Positions 21,037 to 31,190 of a stretch of 64,000 nucleotides of DNA are shown one piece after another. Every line of letters starts with the position of its first letter. Within the stretch, counting starts at the first letter, position 1. The notes under the pieces are model-generated. The model saw nothing but the letters and a program-made list of their open reading frames with translations. It was not told the origin of the DNA and did no database searches. Both the position numbers and the translations under genes were made by a program. The stretch covers positions 620,001 through 684,000 of the forward strand of contig NZ_CP128414.1 of assembly GCF_038505995.1 (NCBI RefSeq), in the 5' to 3' direction. The stretch comes from Candidatus Phytoplasma asteris (lineage in GTDB: Bacteria; Bacillota_I; Bacilli_A; Acholeplasmatales; Acholeplasmataceae).

Positions 21037-21615
21037 ATGCAATTAGAACAAAATACCTTAGCTTGGCACAATCATCGCAAAAAATACATTAATGCTTCCG
21101 AAGTAGCAGCTATCATGGGCTTAAATCCATTTGAAACCAAAGAGCAATTATTAAAAAGAAAAGTTTTTGGCACTCCAATCGAAGACAACGAAGCAATGAA
21201 ACGCGGACGAATTTTGGAACCCCAAGCAAGAAATTTTTTCAACCAAACACAAAAAATGCAATTCGAACCCAAAGTCTTTGTCAAAGATTTCATGTCTGCT
21301 TCTTTGGATGGATGGGACGCCCAATCCCAAAGCCTCTTAGAAATCAAATGCCCCATTTCTTTTGCCTCTTATACTTGGCAATCCTTTTTAAATGAAGGAA
21401 AAATGCCTACTATCTATTATGCCCAACTCCAAGCCCAAATTTATTGTTCTCAATCAATTAAAGCTTACTTTTTAGTCTATCAAAACGACCAAACCAACAA
21501 AAATATCGAAGTCAAAGAAGACCCGAATTTTATCACAAACATGCTTGAACAGTGCAGTCATTTTTTTCAATTATACTTAAAAACTAAACAATTACAAAAA
21601 CAACTTCAAATTTAA
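21037..21615 (+). CDS. YqaJ/lambda-exonuclease family nuclease
   Basis: A 192-residue PD-(D/E)xK nuclease of the YqaJ viral recombinase family. Visible motifs are WHNHRKKYINASEVAAIMGLNPF at the N-terminus, RGRILEPQARNFF (helix Glu), SASLDGW (metal Asp), LEIKCP (the E-x-K catalytic pair) and YYAQLQAQIYC. All catalytic residues appear intact. It starts 10 bp after the SecG-like gene. YqaJ proteins are normally encoded in phages next to a RecT/beta annealing protein; none is adjacent here. Confidence 0.85.
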   Translation: MQLEQNTLAWHNHRKKYINASEVAAIMGLNPFETKEQLLKRKVFGTPIEDNEAMKRGRILEPQARNFFNQTQKMQFEPKVFVKDFMSASLDGWDAQSQSLLEIKCPISFASYTWQSFLNEGKMPTIYYAQLQAQIYCSQSIKAYFLVYQNDQTNKNIEVKEDPNFITNMLEQCSHFFQLYLKTKQLQKQLQI

Positions 21616-21764
21616 AATTACTCATTTATATAAATATAAAAATACATTATTACTATTGCATTTCATTTAACCGTATTTATGACAAATTTCACCATAAAAA
21701 ACGACCATAAACAAAAGACAAAACCACTTACAAAAATATTTAATTATTTTTTTGCTTTTTCTTA

Positions 21765-21793
21765 TTGACAAACAACAAAAAAAGAGATACAAT
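21765..21793 (+). promoter_or_regulatory. Sigma-70 type promoter of rpsU
   Basis: TTGACA at 21765-21770 and TACAAT at 21788-21793 with 17-bp spacing, one mismatch to consensus overall; a TATAAT overlaps at 21793-21798. A leader of about 45 nt with GGAAAGGAG follows. Confidence 0.85.
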
Positions 21794-21843
21794 ATAATTA
21801 GTATTGCTAATTTTTAATTTGAGATTACGGAAAGGAGATATTA

Positions 21844-22017
21844 ATGCCAAAAACTGTTTTTCGTAAAGGAGAAACTATCGAAGAAACGCTACGTCGTTTT
21901 AAAAGAGAAGTTTCTAAATCTGGTGTCCTAGCAGAAGCGCGTCGCAAAGAACATTATATTAAACCAAGCGTACAAAAGAAAAATCGCCAAAAAAATATGC
22001 GTAGTAAAAAGCGTTAA
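21844..22017 (+). CDS. rpsU: Ribosomal protein S21
   Basis: 57 residues starting [20 protein letters not shown], then [20 protein letters not shown] and a basic end. This is the full S21 pattern, a small-subunit protein near the mRNA 3'-end binding platform. AAAGGAG lies 6 bp before the ATG. It has its own promoter and terminator, and precedes ybeY by about 220 bp. Confidence 0.95.
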
Positions 22018-22031
22018 TGTTTTAATCAATT

Positions 22032-22062
22032 AAAAGCTACTTGAAATAAGTTGCTTTTTTTA
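22032..22062 (+). terminator. Terminator of rpsU
   Basis: AAAGCTACTT and AAGTTGCTTT form a stem with one mismatch and a 5-nt loop, followed by seven T's. Confidence 0.7.
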
Positions 22063-22238
22063 TTTTATATTTTCTTATATTTGCTTAAGTTTTTTTTGCA
22101 AATGTCTTTTTATTTTATTCGTTCAAATGTTCGCTCAAATCATCAAAAAATAATCTCATTATTAAAAATTACCAAAAAAACAACTCAATTGCAACCAAAA
22201 CTACAACCACCACCCAAACCCCAAATAGGAAATGCTAA

Positions 22239-22679
22239 ATGATCATTAAAATCCACAATCAAACTTCTTTTTGCATCACACCTTTTAAATCTTTATTAAT
22301 TAAAATGTTTTTACCCATCAAAGAAAAAAAATTAATGCATCTCATTTTTGTTACCAACGAAAAAATTCAAGAACTTAATTCCTTTTATCGCCAAAAAAAT
22401 TATCCCACAGATGTTTTGTCTTTTCCTAATGATTTAACTTTTTTTGCAGGCTTAGAAGACAATTCTTTAGGCGATGTTTTTATTTCTTTTTCCAAAGCCC
22501 AAGTCCAAGCACAAACAGCCAAGCACAGTTTAGAACGCGAAATTGCTTTTTTAGCAGTGCATGGTTTTTTGCATCTTAAGGGTTATCAACACCGCACCGA
22601 AGAAGAGTTTCAAATAATGCTTGCTTTACAAGAAAAAATTTTACAAAACGTAGGTCTAAATTTAGACAAAACCACATAA
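22239..22679 (+). CDS. ybeY: YbeY endoribonuclease, rRNA maturation factor
   Basis: Zinc-dependent single-strand RNA endonuclease in 16S rRNA maturation and ribosome quality control. The hallmark PTDVLSFP and the metal motif HGFLHLKGYQH (three His) are present, with GDVFISFSKAQ between them. At 146 residues it is normal in size. It lies directly upstream of era, as in many bacteria; the two products function together on 16S rRNA. Confidence 0.93.
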   Translation: MIIKIHNQTSFCITPFKSLLIKMFLPIKEKKLMHLIFVTNEKIQELNSFYRQKNYPTDVLSFPNDLTFFAGLEDNSLGDVFISFSKAQVQAQTAKHSLEREIAFLAVHGFLHLKGYQHRTEEEFQIMLALQEKILQNVGLNLDKTT

Positions 22680-22806
22680 AACAGCAGCAGCAGCCCCAAA
22701 TCCCATAAAAACCAAAAAAAAGAAACAAACCAAAATAAAAAAACCCGCACAAGCAACAACAAGGAAAAAGAAAAACAAAAAAATAACTAAGAAATTGAGG
22801 ACTTAC

Positions 22807-23682
22807 ATGGATTTTAAATCTGGTTTTATTGCTATTTTGGGACGCCCAAACGTCGGCAAATCAACTCTTCTAAACGCATTAACCCAACAAAAAGTTGCCA
22901 TCACAAGCGCCAAACCCCAAACAACACGCCACAAAATTATTGGCATTTGCCACGAACCTAACGCCCAATATATTTTTGTAGACACCCCAGGAATTAACCA
23001 ATATAAACATTTATTGAACCAAAAAATGAACAACATCGCTTTTCAAAGCATCAAAGATGTTGATTTAATTCTCTTTTTAACAGATTCCTTTTATCATCCC
23101 AAAGAAGAAACTTTGTTAAAAATGATTTTCCAAACCAAAAAACCAGTTTTTTTAGTCATCAATAAAATTGACCGTTTAAAGAGCAAAAGCCAAATTGATG
23201 CTATTATTTTAAGCTATTTAAACCATTTTTCTTTTCAAACAGTAATCCCACTTTCTGCTATCAAAGCCAAAAACACCACTTTTTTAAAAGAAAATATCTA
23301 TCAAAATATCAAACCAGGGGTCGCTTACTATCCGCAAGACATGATTACTGATCAAAAAAAAGAACTTTGGATAGCAGAAATAATCCGCGAAAAAGTCCTT
23401 TATTATGTCCACGAAGAAATCCCTCACGCCTCAGCTGTAATAATTGAAAAAATGGAACAAAAAGAACATTTATTAGAAATTTGGGGCTTGATTTTGGTAG
23501 AAAGAAGCTCTCAAAAACAAATCTTAATTGGCAAGGCAGGCTCCAAACTCAAACAAATAGGAACACATGTTCGCCAAGACCTCAATTGCCATTTGCAAAT
23601 CAAAACTCACATTAATTTATGGGTCAAGGTGTATCCTAATTGGCGCAACCAAAAAGATTTATTAAGTCGCTTTGGATATTAA
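22807..23682 (+). CDS. era: GTPase Era
   Basis: Ras-like GTPase that binds the 16S rRNA 3' end and checks 30S assembly. G1 is GRPNVGKST, G3 DTPG and G4 NKID. The C-terminal KH domain has LVERSSQKQILIGKAGSKLKQIGTHVRQDL. The ATG at 22807 follows GAGGAC; a TTG four codons upstream is possible but unlikely. Length 291 residues. Confidence 0.95.
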   Translation: MDFKSGFIAILGRPNVGKSTLLNALTQQKVAITSAKPQTTRHKIIGICHEPNAQYIFVDTPGINQYKHLLNQKMNNIAFQSIKDVDLILFLTDSFYHPKEETLLKMIFQTKKPVFLVINKIDRLKSKSQIDAIILSYLNHFSFQTVIPLSAIKAKNTTFLKENIYQNIKPGVAYYPQDMITDQKKELWIAEIIREKVLYYVHEEIPHASAVIIEKMEQKEHLLEIWGLILVERSSQKQILIGKAGSKLKQIGTHVRQDLNCHLQIKTHINLWVKVYPNWRNQKDLLSRFGY

Positions 23683-23782
23683 ATAATTATAATTGAAAAA
23701 ACTCAAAAAAACAAAATCAAAAAAAAAAAAAAACAACGCAAAAATCAAAACCTCAACACCAACAACAAAAAGGAGCTTTGGG

Positions 23783-25141
23783 ATGCAACATTTAGACAAA
23801 GTTATTTCATTAGCCAAACAAACAGGATTTGTATTTGCAGGCAGTGAAATTTATGGAGGACTTGCCAATAGTTGGGATTATGGTCCTTTAGGCAGTTTAT
23901 TAAAAAACAACATTAAAAAAGCTTGGTTGCAAAAATTTGTCCAAGAACAACCCAATAATGTTTTGTTAGATGGATCCATTTTACTTAATTCTACCGTATG
24001 GAAAGCCTCAGGTCATCTGGATTCTTTTTCGGATCCCCTTACCGAAAATCAAGACACCAACAAGAGATTTCGTGCTGATAAACTCATCGAAAGCCACAAT
24101 CCACAGTTAGATATTAGCGGTTGGTCCTACGAACAAATGCATGACTATTTAGTCAAAAACCAAGTCTTAGGAACTTCCAACTGGACACCCATCAGACCTT
24201 TTAACATGCTTTTTAAAACCCATCAAGGAGTCATTTTGGAAAACTCCAAACCTCTATATTTAAGACCTGAAACAGCACAAGGAATTTTTATCCAATTTAA
24301 AAACATTTTAAAAACTACCAGAAAAAAACTTCCCTTTGGAGTCTGCCAAATTGGAAAAGTATTCCGCAACGAAGTGACACCTGGCAACTTTATTTTCCGT
24401 ACTTGTGAATTTGAACAAATGGAACTAGAATTTTTTTGCCAACCAGGCACCGAAGCCCATTGGTTTAACCACTGGAAAAACTTAATGTATGATTTTTTAA
24501 TTACTTTGGGTATGAACCCGCAAAATTTAACATTTAAAGATCACAAAAAAGAAAACCTCAGCCATTATTCACAACAAACTTGCGATATTTTATTCAAATT
24601 TCCTTGGGGTTTTGATGAACTTTGGGGGATTGCTTCCAGAACAAACTTCGACTTGAAAACCCACCAACAACACTCCAAAAAAGATCTTACTTATTTTGAC
24701 GAAACTACCAAACAAAAAATTTTACCCTACGTTATCGAACCTTCTTTAGGAATAGAAAGACTATTTTTTGCTTTTCTAATTAACAATTACCACGAAGAAA
24801 GCACCTCCAACGAAACAAGGCAAATCCTTACTTTTCACCCTTTTTTAGCACCTTACAAAGTAGCTGTTTTGCCATTAATCAAAAAAACACACAGCGCCAA
24901 AGCCCAAGAAATCCACCAGTATTTAGCCAAACATTTTGATGTTTGTTACGATGAGACCCAAAGTATTGGCAAAAGATACCGCAGACAAGATATGATTGGT
25001 ACTCCTTTTTGTCTCACTGTAGACGACCAAACCCTTACCCACAACACAGTGACTTTAAGAAACCGTGACACAGCCCAACAACAAACCTTTTTACTAGCAG
25101 AAGCCAAAAAATACATCCAAGAAAAAATTATTTTAAAATAA
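23783..25141 (+). CDS. glyS: Glycyl-tRNA synthetase, single-chain class II type
   Basis: Charges tRNA-Gly as an alpha2 dimer. Motif 1 region IYGGLANSWDYGPLGSLLKNN, motif 2 FRNEVTPGNFIFRTCEFEQMELEFF and motif 3 YVIEPSLGIERLFFAFL are all present, with an HGTP anticodon domain at the end. The start is the ATG at 23783, preceded by AAAAAGGAG; the frame continues upstream through a Lys-rich run from 23693 that is probably not translated. 452 residues is normal. Two of its tRNA substrates are in this window (Gly-TCC and Gly-GCC). Confidence 0.94.
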   Translation: MQHLDKVISLAKQTGFVFAGSEIYGGLANSWDYGPLGSLLKNNIKKAWLQKFVQEQPNNVLLDGSILLNSTVWKASGHLDSFSDPLTENQDTNKRFRADKLIESHNPQLDISGWSYEQMHDYLVKNQVLGTSNWTPIRPFNMLFKTHQGVILENSKPLYLRPETAQGIFIQFKNILKTTRKKLPFGVCQIGKVFRNEVTPGNFIFRTCEFEQMELEFFCQPGTEAHWFNHWKNLMYDFLITLGMNPQNLTFKDHKKENLSHYSQQTCDILFKFPWGFDELWGIASRTNFDLKTHQQHSKKDLTYFDETTKQKILPYVIEPSLGIERLFFAFLINNYHEESTSNETRQILTFHPFLAPYKVAVLPLIKKTHSAKAQEIHQYLAKHFDVCYDETQSIGKRYRRQDMIGTPFCLTVDDQTLTHNTVTLRNRDTAQQQTFLLAEAKKYIQEKIILK

Positions 25142-25150
25142 CGGATCAAA

Positions 25151-26965
25151 ATGCAAGATAACAAACAATTAATTGATCAAATCAATGAAAAAATGCCTAT
25201 CCTTGATTTAGTTCAAGAATTTGTACAATTAAAAAAATCAGGCAAAAATTACATGGGGTTGTGCCCTTTTCACGATGAAAAAACGCCTTCTTTTTCTGTG
25301 TCTCCTGAAAGAAATATAGGAGTTTGTATGTCTTGTAAAAAAGGCGGTAATCCTGTTTTTTTTTACAAAAGCATCAAAAACATCCCTTTAAATCAAGCCA
25401 TTTTTGAACTGGCAACCCGCTTGGGCATTGCTACTTCCCTACCCCAACAAAGCACCCATCAATACCAAAAATTCTACAACATCATGCAAGAAGCAGCAGA
25501 TTTTTATTCCCATCAATTAAAACACAACAAACAAGTCCTCAATTATTTAGAAAAAAGAGGCTTTGACAATGACATAATAAAACATTTTAAATTAGGTTAT
25601 GCTCCCAAAGCTTCCCATTTATCACGTTATTTAATGGAAGGTACCAAATTTGACCCTGATGACCTCAAAAAATTAAGTCTCATCAATCAAGACGACAAAA
25701 CCGGCAACTTTTATGATTTTTTCAAAAACCGACTCATTTTTCCCATTACTAACAAATCAGGCCAAATTGTTGCTTTTTCCAGCCGCAGTCTAGATGATCA
25801 AATGCCTAAATATCTCAACAGTCCCGAAACAATAATTTTCAAAAAAGGCGAAACTTTGTATCAATACTACGAAACCCAAGCTGAAATCAGAAAAAAACAA
25901 AAAGTCATTTTGCATGAAGGTTTTTTTGATGTTATGGCATCTTTCAAAGCCCAATTCAAAAACGTAGTTGCTACCATGGGAACCAACCTTACTTTGGATC
26001 ATGCCAAACTATTAAAAAAAATCACCGACAAAATAATTATTGCCTATGACGGCGACAAAGCAGGAAAAACCGCTACTTTAGAAATTGGAACCTTTCTCCA
26101 AAAAAACCACTTCAAAGTCCAAATAGTAGATTTTCCCAATAATCTAGACCCCGATGAATACATCAAAACTGAAGGACCCGAAAAATACCAACACCTTCTA
26201 AATGATAATTTAAAGGATTTTTTAGCTTTGAAAGTGGATTTGATTTGCCAACAAATGGATTCTTACAACAAAGCCCAAACCAAAAAAGAATTACAAGAAC
26301 TATTCCAATCCTCAAGCTTTGAAATCAAAATGCTTTATCAAGAATACTTACAAAAAACATATCAACTAACAGTTAACCTTAATTCTCAAGTCTCCATTAA
26401 CAAAGCCCCAAAACCTCCTTACATTGCTCATAACAAACAACAATTAAATTTAACCAAATTTGACATTAAAATAGAAATCATCATAGAATTGCTTTTAAAT
26501 GCTGCTTTTTTCAAAACCCAAAACCCCAAAACATTTGCCACCATCAAAAAAACCCCCGGTTTTGATGACTTGCAATGCAGTTGTCTGCTAAACTATATTA
26601 AAAATTATTACAAGAAAAATCCTAAACAAACTTGTATTCCTTGGGAAGAAATCAAAAAAACCGCATTTAAAGAAAATATTGATGATTTATTAACATCTAT
26701 CGAAAAACATCATTTTTTTAAAATGGAAAAGCGCCCTCTTTTACAAGATAAAGAAGGCAAAATATTTAACAATTATATAAAAGAATTAGAAATCCGCGAC
26801 AAAATAGAACAAAAACAACAAAAAATAAATGAGTTAAATGATAAATTACTTCCAATAGATAACACTGAAAAAAACAAATTACAAAAAAAGAAAGACAAGC
26901 TCAAAAAAGAAAGAAGACAATTACAACAACAATTAAGCGAATTAGTAAATGATATATTTTGTTAA
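25151..26965 (+). CDS. dnaG: DNA primase
   Basis: Makes RNA primers at the replication fork. The N-terminal zinc finger has CPFHDEKTPSFSVSP and CMSCKKGGN. The TOPRIM core has LHEGFFDVMASFKAQ and IIAYDGDKAGKTATLEIG. The C-terminal helicase-interacting part ends in a Gln/Lys coiled coil. Length 604 residues. It starts 9 bp after glyS and heads the dnaG-rpoD-trmK set found throughout Firmicutes. Confidence 0.95.
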   Translation: MQDNKQLIDQINEKMPILDLVQEFVQLKKSGKNYMGLCPFHDEKTPSFSVSPERNIGVCMSCKKGGNPVFFYKSIKNIPLNQAIFELATRLGIATSLPQQSTHQYQKFYNIMQEAADFYSHQLKHNKQVLNYLEKRGFDNDIIKHFKLGYAPKASHLSRYLMEGTKFDPDDLKKLSLINQDDKTGNFYDFFKNRLIFPITNKSGQIVAFSSRSLDDQMPKYLNSPETIIFKKGETLYQYYETQAEIRKKQKVILHEGFFDVMASFKAQFKNVVATMGTNLTLDHAKLLKKITDKIIIAYDGDKAGKTATLEIGTFLQKNHFKVQIVDFPNNLDPDEYIKTEGPEKYQHLLNDNLKDFLALKVDLICQQMDSYNKAQTKKELQELFQSSSFEIKMLYQEYLQKTYQLTVNLNSQVSINKAPKPPYIAHNKQQLNLTKFDIKIEIIIELLLNAAFFKTQNPKTFATIKKTPGFDDLQCSCLLNYIKNYYKKNPKQTCIPWEEIKKTAFKENIDDLLTSIEKHHFFKMEKRPLLQDKEGKIFNNYIKELEIRDKIEQKQQKINELNDKLLPIDNTEKNKLQKKKDKLKKERRQLQQQLSELVNDIFC

Positions 26966-27047
26966 AAAACAAATCATCCAAAAAACCAAAATCAAAACAA
27001 GTTCATAGCCAAATTTTAATTAAAAAAAGAAAAAAGGGAGTTAATAA

Positions 27048-28445
27048 ATGGAATTCGATAACATAATCAAAACTTTAAATGAGCAAGCTGGAAGCGAACA
27101 AAAACTAACATCTCAATTAATTATGTCTTTTTTGCAAAATAAAAACATAAAAATACCATATCAACAAATAGCACAAAACCTAAAAGAACAAGGGATTCAA
27201 ATTATTTCTTGCGAAACACAAGTAGCTCCATCTCTAAATGAAAACCCCAATCAAAATGATACGCACCCCCAAACAAACACCACCAATGATGATTTTACTG
27301 ACCTTGATTCCGAATTAACAAATGCAAACTTAGAAAACACAGATGACAACAAAGATGAAGACAACACACAAGACTCAGAAGAAGACATCCAAGATTTTGA
27401 CATTTCTGAAGAGGACTTAATATCAGATGAAAAACTCATAGAATTAGAAGAAGACGAAGATGAAAAAATTTCTAAAGAAGAAATTTCTAAAATCCATTCT
27501 GATATTAAAATGGATGACTCAGTTCGCATGTATTTAAAAGAAATTGGTCAAATCCCTTTGCTTTCGATAGCAGAAGAACAAAAAAAATCCATTTTAGTTT
27601 TTTTAGGAAAACAAGCCAAACAAAAGCTTGCCAAGCACAAAACCAAAGAAATTGAATTATCCGAAGAACAACTCCAAGAAGCACATGACCAAATCGAACA
27701 AGCAAGGCGCGCCAAAGATATTTTGGTAGAATCCAATTATAGATTAGTAGTTTCCATTGCCAAACGATATATTGGAAGAGGCATTTTGTTTCTTGATTTA
27801 ATCCAAGAAGGCAACATGGGCTTAATGCGTGCAGTAGATAAATTCGATTATCAAAAAGGATTTAAATTTTCTACCTATGCTACTTGGTGGATTAGACAAG
27901 CCATCACAAGAGCGATTGCCGATCAAGCAAGAACTATCCGAATTCCTGTCCACATCGTAGAAACTATTAATAAAATGGCACTTTGCACTCGCAAATTAAC
28001 TCAAAAACTTAAGAAAAAACCTACAGTTGAAGAGTTAGCCGACAAAATGAATATTTCTGCTGAAAAAATTCGCAGCATCCAATATATTGAAAAAAAACCC
28101 ATCTCTTTGGAAGCTCCCGCAAGAGAAAACGAAGAAGACGAAACTTCTTTGGGGGATTTTATCTCAGATCCCAACATTTTATCCCCCCACGAATACATGA
28201 TGAAAGAAGTAACTCAAAAGCTTTTAGATGAAGTCCTAGAAAATACCTTAACTGACCGCGAGGAAAAAGTATTAAAAATGCGCTATGGTCTTTTAGATGG
28301 CAAAACCCACACTTTAGAAGAAGTAGGCACTTTATTTGGAGTTACTAGAGAAAGAATCCGCCAAATTGAATCCAAAGCTCTAAGACGACTCAGAACTCCA
28401 GCTAAACAAAGCAAATTAAAAAGTTTGTACCACAACCACAAATAA
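27048..28445 (+). CDS. rpoD: Primary sigma factor RpoD
   Basis: Housekeeping sigma-70. An N-terminal region 1.1 is followed by an Asp/Glu-rich linker (about 65-150) and region 1.2 [17 protein letters not shown]. Regions 2.1-2.4 are [20 protein letters not shown] ... [19 protein letters not shown], and region 4.2 is [29 protein letters not shown] precedes the ATG. The promoters proposed in this window fit recognition by this factor (TTGACA/TATAAT). The Ser-rich open frames opposite are antisense shadows. Confidence 0.97.
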   Translation: MEFDNIIKTLNEQAGSEQKLTSQLIMSFLQNKNIKIPYQQIAQNLKEQGIQIISCETQVAPSLNENPNQNDTHPQTNTTNDDFTDLDSELTNANLENTDDNKDEDNTQDSEEDIQDFDISEEDLISDEKLIELEEDEDEKISKEEISKIHSDIKMDDSVRMYLKEIGQIPLLSIAEEQKKSILVFLGKQAKQKLAKHKTKEIELSEEQLQEAHDQIEQARRAKDILVESNYRLVVSIAKRYIGRGILFLDLIQEGNMGLMRAVDKFDYQKGFKFSTYATWWIRQAITRAIADQARTIRIPVHIVETINKMALCTRKLTQKLKKKPTVEELADKMNISAEKIRSIQYIEKKPISLEAPARENEEDETSLGDFISDPNILSPHEYMMKEVTQKLLDEVLENTLTDREEKVLKMRYGLLDGKTHTLEEVGTLFGVTRERIRQIESKALRRLRTPAKQSKLKSLYHNHK

Positions 28446-28446
28446 A

Positions 28447-28890
28447 ATGAAACGAATCCCTTTTATTGTGTCTCTTACTAAAAATTATGACACCGTTGTA
28501 GACATCGGAACAGATCATGGTTTAGTACTCAAAAAGGCTTTTCAACAAGGCTATATCAAACAAGCAATTGCAGCAGATATAAGATTAAAACCTTTATTTC
28601 AAGCCCAAAAAAACCTTGCTTGCTATCCAGTTACTTTTTGTTTAAGTGACGGATTCCAAAACATTTGCCAAGATTTTGATCTTGCCCTAATTTGTGGTAT
28701 GGGAACTTATGCTATTACTAAAATACTTGAAAAAAGTCCTGATAAAAGCAAACATTTTATATTAGGATCACAAAGCAATCAAGATTATCTTCAAGAATGG
28801 CTATTAAAAAACGATTTTCAAATTTTAGAAGAATATCATTTATTTGACAAATTTTTTTATCATTTCTTAAAAGTAACTCGCAAAAGATAA
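28447..28890 (+). CDS. trmK: TrmK, tRNA (adenine22-N1)-methyltransferase
   Basis: SAM-dependent methyltransferase (YqfN/TrmK family). The SAM motif is VVDIGTDHGLVLKKAFQQG, then AADIRLKPLFQAQKNL, LSDGFQ and ALICGMGTYAITKILEKS. It starts 1 bp after the rpoD stop, the usual rpoD-trmK order. At 147 residues it lacks the C-terminal coiled-coil part of the ~230-residue Bacillus protein. This looks like reduction, since the catalytic domain is intact and a terminator follows. Confidence 0.85.
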   Translation: MKRIPFIVSLTKNYDTVVDIGTDHGLVLKKAFQQGYIKQAIAADIRLKPLFQAQKNLACYPVTFCLSDGFQNICQDFDLALICGMGTYAITKILEKSPDKSKHFILGSQSNQDYLQEWLLKNDFQILEEYHLFDKFFYHFLKVTRKR

Positions 28891-28920
28891 TTTTTGCTTC
28901 CAATTACATATCTATGATTA

Positions 28921-28952
28921 AACCAAACTATTTTAATAGTTTGGTTTTTTTA
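28921..28952 (+). terminator. Terminator of the dnaG-rpoD-trmK unit
   Basis: Perfect 12-bp stem AACCAAACTATT/AATAGTTTGGTT followed by T tract. Confidence 0.92.
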
Positions 28953-28983
28953 TTATAAGTTAATAATTGTGCCATTTTATAAA

Positions 28984-29012
28984 CAAAAAAGACCAACGAT
29001 TAAGCTGGTCTT
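28984..29012 (-). terminator. Terminator on the minus strand below the HIT gene
   Basis: On the - strand, AAGACCA and TGGTCTT form a stem with a 10-nt loop followed by a T run. It lies 150 bp past the HIT gene stop. Confidence 0.65.
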
Positions 29013-29162
29013 AAATGTTATATTAAAATATTAAGTTGTCTAAATAAATGAAACAGTTAGAAAAGACCCATAAAAACCCATATAAATATTTTGTAAAGGT
29101 TTTATATCAAAAAAAGCAAGACAGCAATATATTTATTTTATGTTTCCTTAACAATATATTTT

Positions 29163-29582
29163 TTATTTATTCAAATGCGCTAAAATAGCTTTTTGAACTT
29201 TTTCATAATCTTGAGGAAACATCAAAGAAGCATTATTTTTAAAAACCAAATTAATTTCTTTTTCATCAAAACGAGGAATCAAATGCACATGATAATGAAA
29301 AACAGTCTGCCCTGCTACTTTGCCATTATTATTTAATAAATTGATTCCCTGAGCTTGAAAAACATCCATTAATACTTTGCTTATTTGATGTACCACTTTA
29401 AACAAATGGGCAAAAACATCTTCGGGCATCATCAAAATATCACGATATTCTTGTTTAGGCACCACCAAAGTGTGTCCTTTGGTCGCTTGGGTAATATCTA
29501 AAAAAGCAACTACTAAATTATCCTCATAAAGTAGATAACCAGGAACTTGTTTTTTGATAATTTTAGTAAAAATAGTTGACAT
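29163..29582 (-). CDS. HIT-family nucleotide hydrolase (Hint type)
   Basis: Histidine-triad protein that hydrolyses AMP-conjugates. The HxHxH motif is in FHYHVHLIPR; the N-terminal IFTKIIKKQVPGYLLYEDN and VAFLDITQATKGHTLVVPK are typical Hint/HinT. The chosen start (29582) is preceded by AAAGGAG; a start 14 codons upstream adds an unconserved stretch. 139 residues. Confidence 0.92.
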   Translation of the reverse strand: MSTIFTKIIKKQVPGYLLYEDNLVVAFLDITQATKGHTLVVPKQEYRDILMMPEDVFAHLFKVVHQISKVLMDVFQAQGINLLNNNGKVAGQTVFHYHVHLIPRFDEKEINLVFKNNASLMFPQDYEKVQKAILAHLNK

Positions 29583-29645
29583 AAAAACTCCTTTAAATGT
29601 GTTTTTGGATAAATAAACTTGCAATTAAGCACCAATATTATAAAT

Positions 29646-30635
29646 TTATTCCATTTTGCGCACAATATTTTTAAAATTACACTTAGCAATTTGAGGCAAA
29701 ATCTCTAATCCGTGTTGTTTTACTATCAAATCAATTTGCAAATCTACCAATTTGCCTGCTCCTAATTGCAATTTGGAATTAATTTGCTTAGAAAGTTTTG
29801 CTATTTGTGTTAAAAAAAGATATCTAGCAATAACAGAAGCCACAGCAACACTAAAATAAGAACTATCAGCCTTAGTTTCAAAAATAATCTTTGTATAAAA
29901 CTCATTTTGGGCTTTTTGGTCTTGCAAATAATTAAAATAATTTTTAGGAAAACAAAACTGATCCAAAATGACAGGAACATTTGGAGAAGCTTTTAAAACG
30001 GTTTGCTTAATTGCTTCGTTATGCATTAAAGCCTTAATTTTGTTGAGATTACATTGTTTGATTGTTTGATTGTATTCTAAAGGCATCATTATTTTAACAG
30101 AATAAATAACTTCTTTCATAATTAAAGGAGCTAGCTGCATTATTTTTTCATCTGAGATTTTTTTGGATTCGGCAATAGTTCCTAATTTTTGCAAAAAAAC
30201 AATATTTTTAGCAGTCAAGTAAACACAACAAACAATAACAGGACCAAAAACATCTCCTGTACCTACTTCATCAGAACCAATGGATGGAAGATAATAAGTT
30301 TTTTTGTTATAAAGTGGCAAAAATGAATTTGTCCCTGCATTGCTTTTAGTTTTTAACGTTGGGACTTGTTTGACTAATGAATGGCTAACTTCTTTTATTT
30401 CGCTATTATCGCTAACTGTTTTCATTTGCAATATTTTTTTAATAAAAGCAACGATAGATAAGGTATTTTTTCCTTGCACTAACAAAGTTCCGTTATTATA
30501 AACTGTTATTTTAGCCAAAGAATCATCTATAACAAAAGCAACCGTTTTATTAGGTGATAATTTTAATTGTTTGTAGTAGAATTTTTTAATTGTTGCTACT
30601 TGATTGTTGTTCAATTTGAAACTATAATTTGACAT
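29646..30635 (-). CDS. rnhC: Ribonuclease HIII
   Basis: Removes RNA from RNA-DNA hybrids. The N-terminal TBP-like substrate-binding domain (about 1-90) is followed by the RNase H fold beginning SIGSDEVGTGDVFGPVIVCCVY. Further conserved parts are SKKISDEKI and VASVIARYLFL. The start is ATG at 30635 with AGGAGG 10 bases upstream; a GTG one codon earlier is also possible. About 329 residues, normal for RNase HIII. Confidence 0.93.
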   Translation of the reverse strand: MSNYSFKLNNNQVATIKKFYYKQLKLSPNKTVAFVIDDSLAKITVYNNGTLLVQGKNTLSIVAFIKKILQMKTVSDNSEIKEVSHSLVKQVPTLKTKSNAGTNSFLPLYNKKTYYLPSIGSDEVGTGDVFGPVIVCCVYLTAKNIVFLQKLGTIAESKKISDEKIMQLAPLIMKEVIYSVKIMMPLEYNQTIKQCNLNKIKALMHNEAIKQTVLKASPNVPVILDQFCFPKNYFNYLQDQKAQNEFYTKIIFETKADSSYFSVAVASVIARYLFLTQIAKLSKQINSKLQLGAGKLVDLQIDLIVKQHGLEILPQIAKCNFKNIVRKME

Positions 30636-31043
30636 CACTTAATACCTCCTTAATATTTCTTGCATTTTGGCAGTTTTTGTTGTCTTTGGTTTTGCAAAAA
30701 AGACCAAAATTTGTCATCACTTCTTTTATTATATATCACAATAAACTGAAAAAAGATAAAATAACAAGCTAATATTTGCAATTTATATAAAAAAAATTAG
30801 AATATTTGAAAAACATTCTAACTTTGAATTGAAAATTATTTTTGCAAAATTATTTTTGATTAAAATTGCTTTTTGAAAGTCTTGCAACTTGCAACTTAGT
30901 TTATTTTTTTAATTACATCTTTTATAAATAGCCAATTTATAAATGGAAAGGGGCAAATATTGTTTTTAAACTTGAGTTTGTTTATGATAAAAGAAACTTT
31001 GCAAATGATAAGAGACTTTTTGCAACAAAAATATTGCTCTTCA
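30636..31043. other. AT-rich spacer between rnhC and the spx remnant
   Basis: No gene recognised. The first ~30 bp hold the rnhC ribosome binding site (- strand). An open frame on the + strand that starts within it is antisense to the spx tail. Confidence 0.4.
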
Positions 31044-31190
31044 TTATTTATGGTTTTTAAAAAAGTTTTGCAATACTGTTTCATATTGATTATTTTCTTT
31101 ATCTTTATAAAAATTAACATTATTTTCCATCAAGTAATAACGCAGTTTTTTGGGAATAAAAATACGAATTTCTTCTTCATTATACCCAAT

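Noticed and set aside
22051-22242. 63-residue hydrophobic ORF after rpsU
   Set aside because: It starts inside the rpsU terminator, has no ribosome binding site and is low complexity.
27251-27529. Ser-rich open frame antisense to rpoD
   Set aside because: It is the complement of the acidic linker codons of rpoD; there is no ribosome binding site. The same applies to 7289-7483 opposite rpoE.
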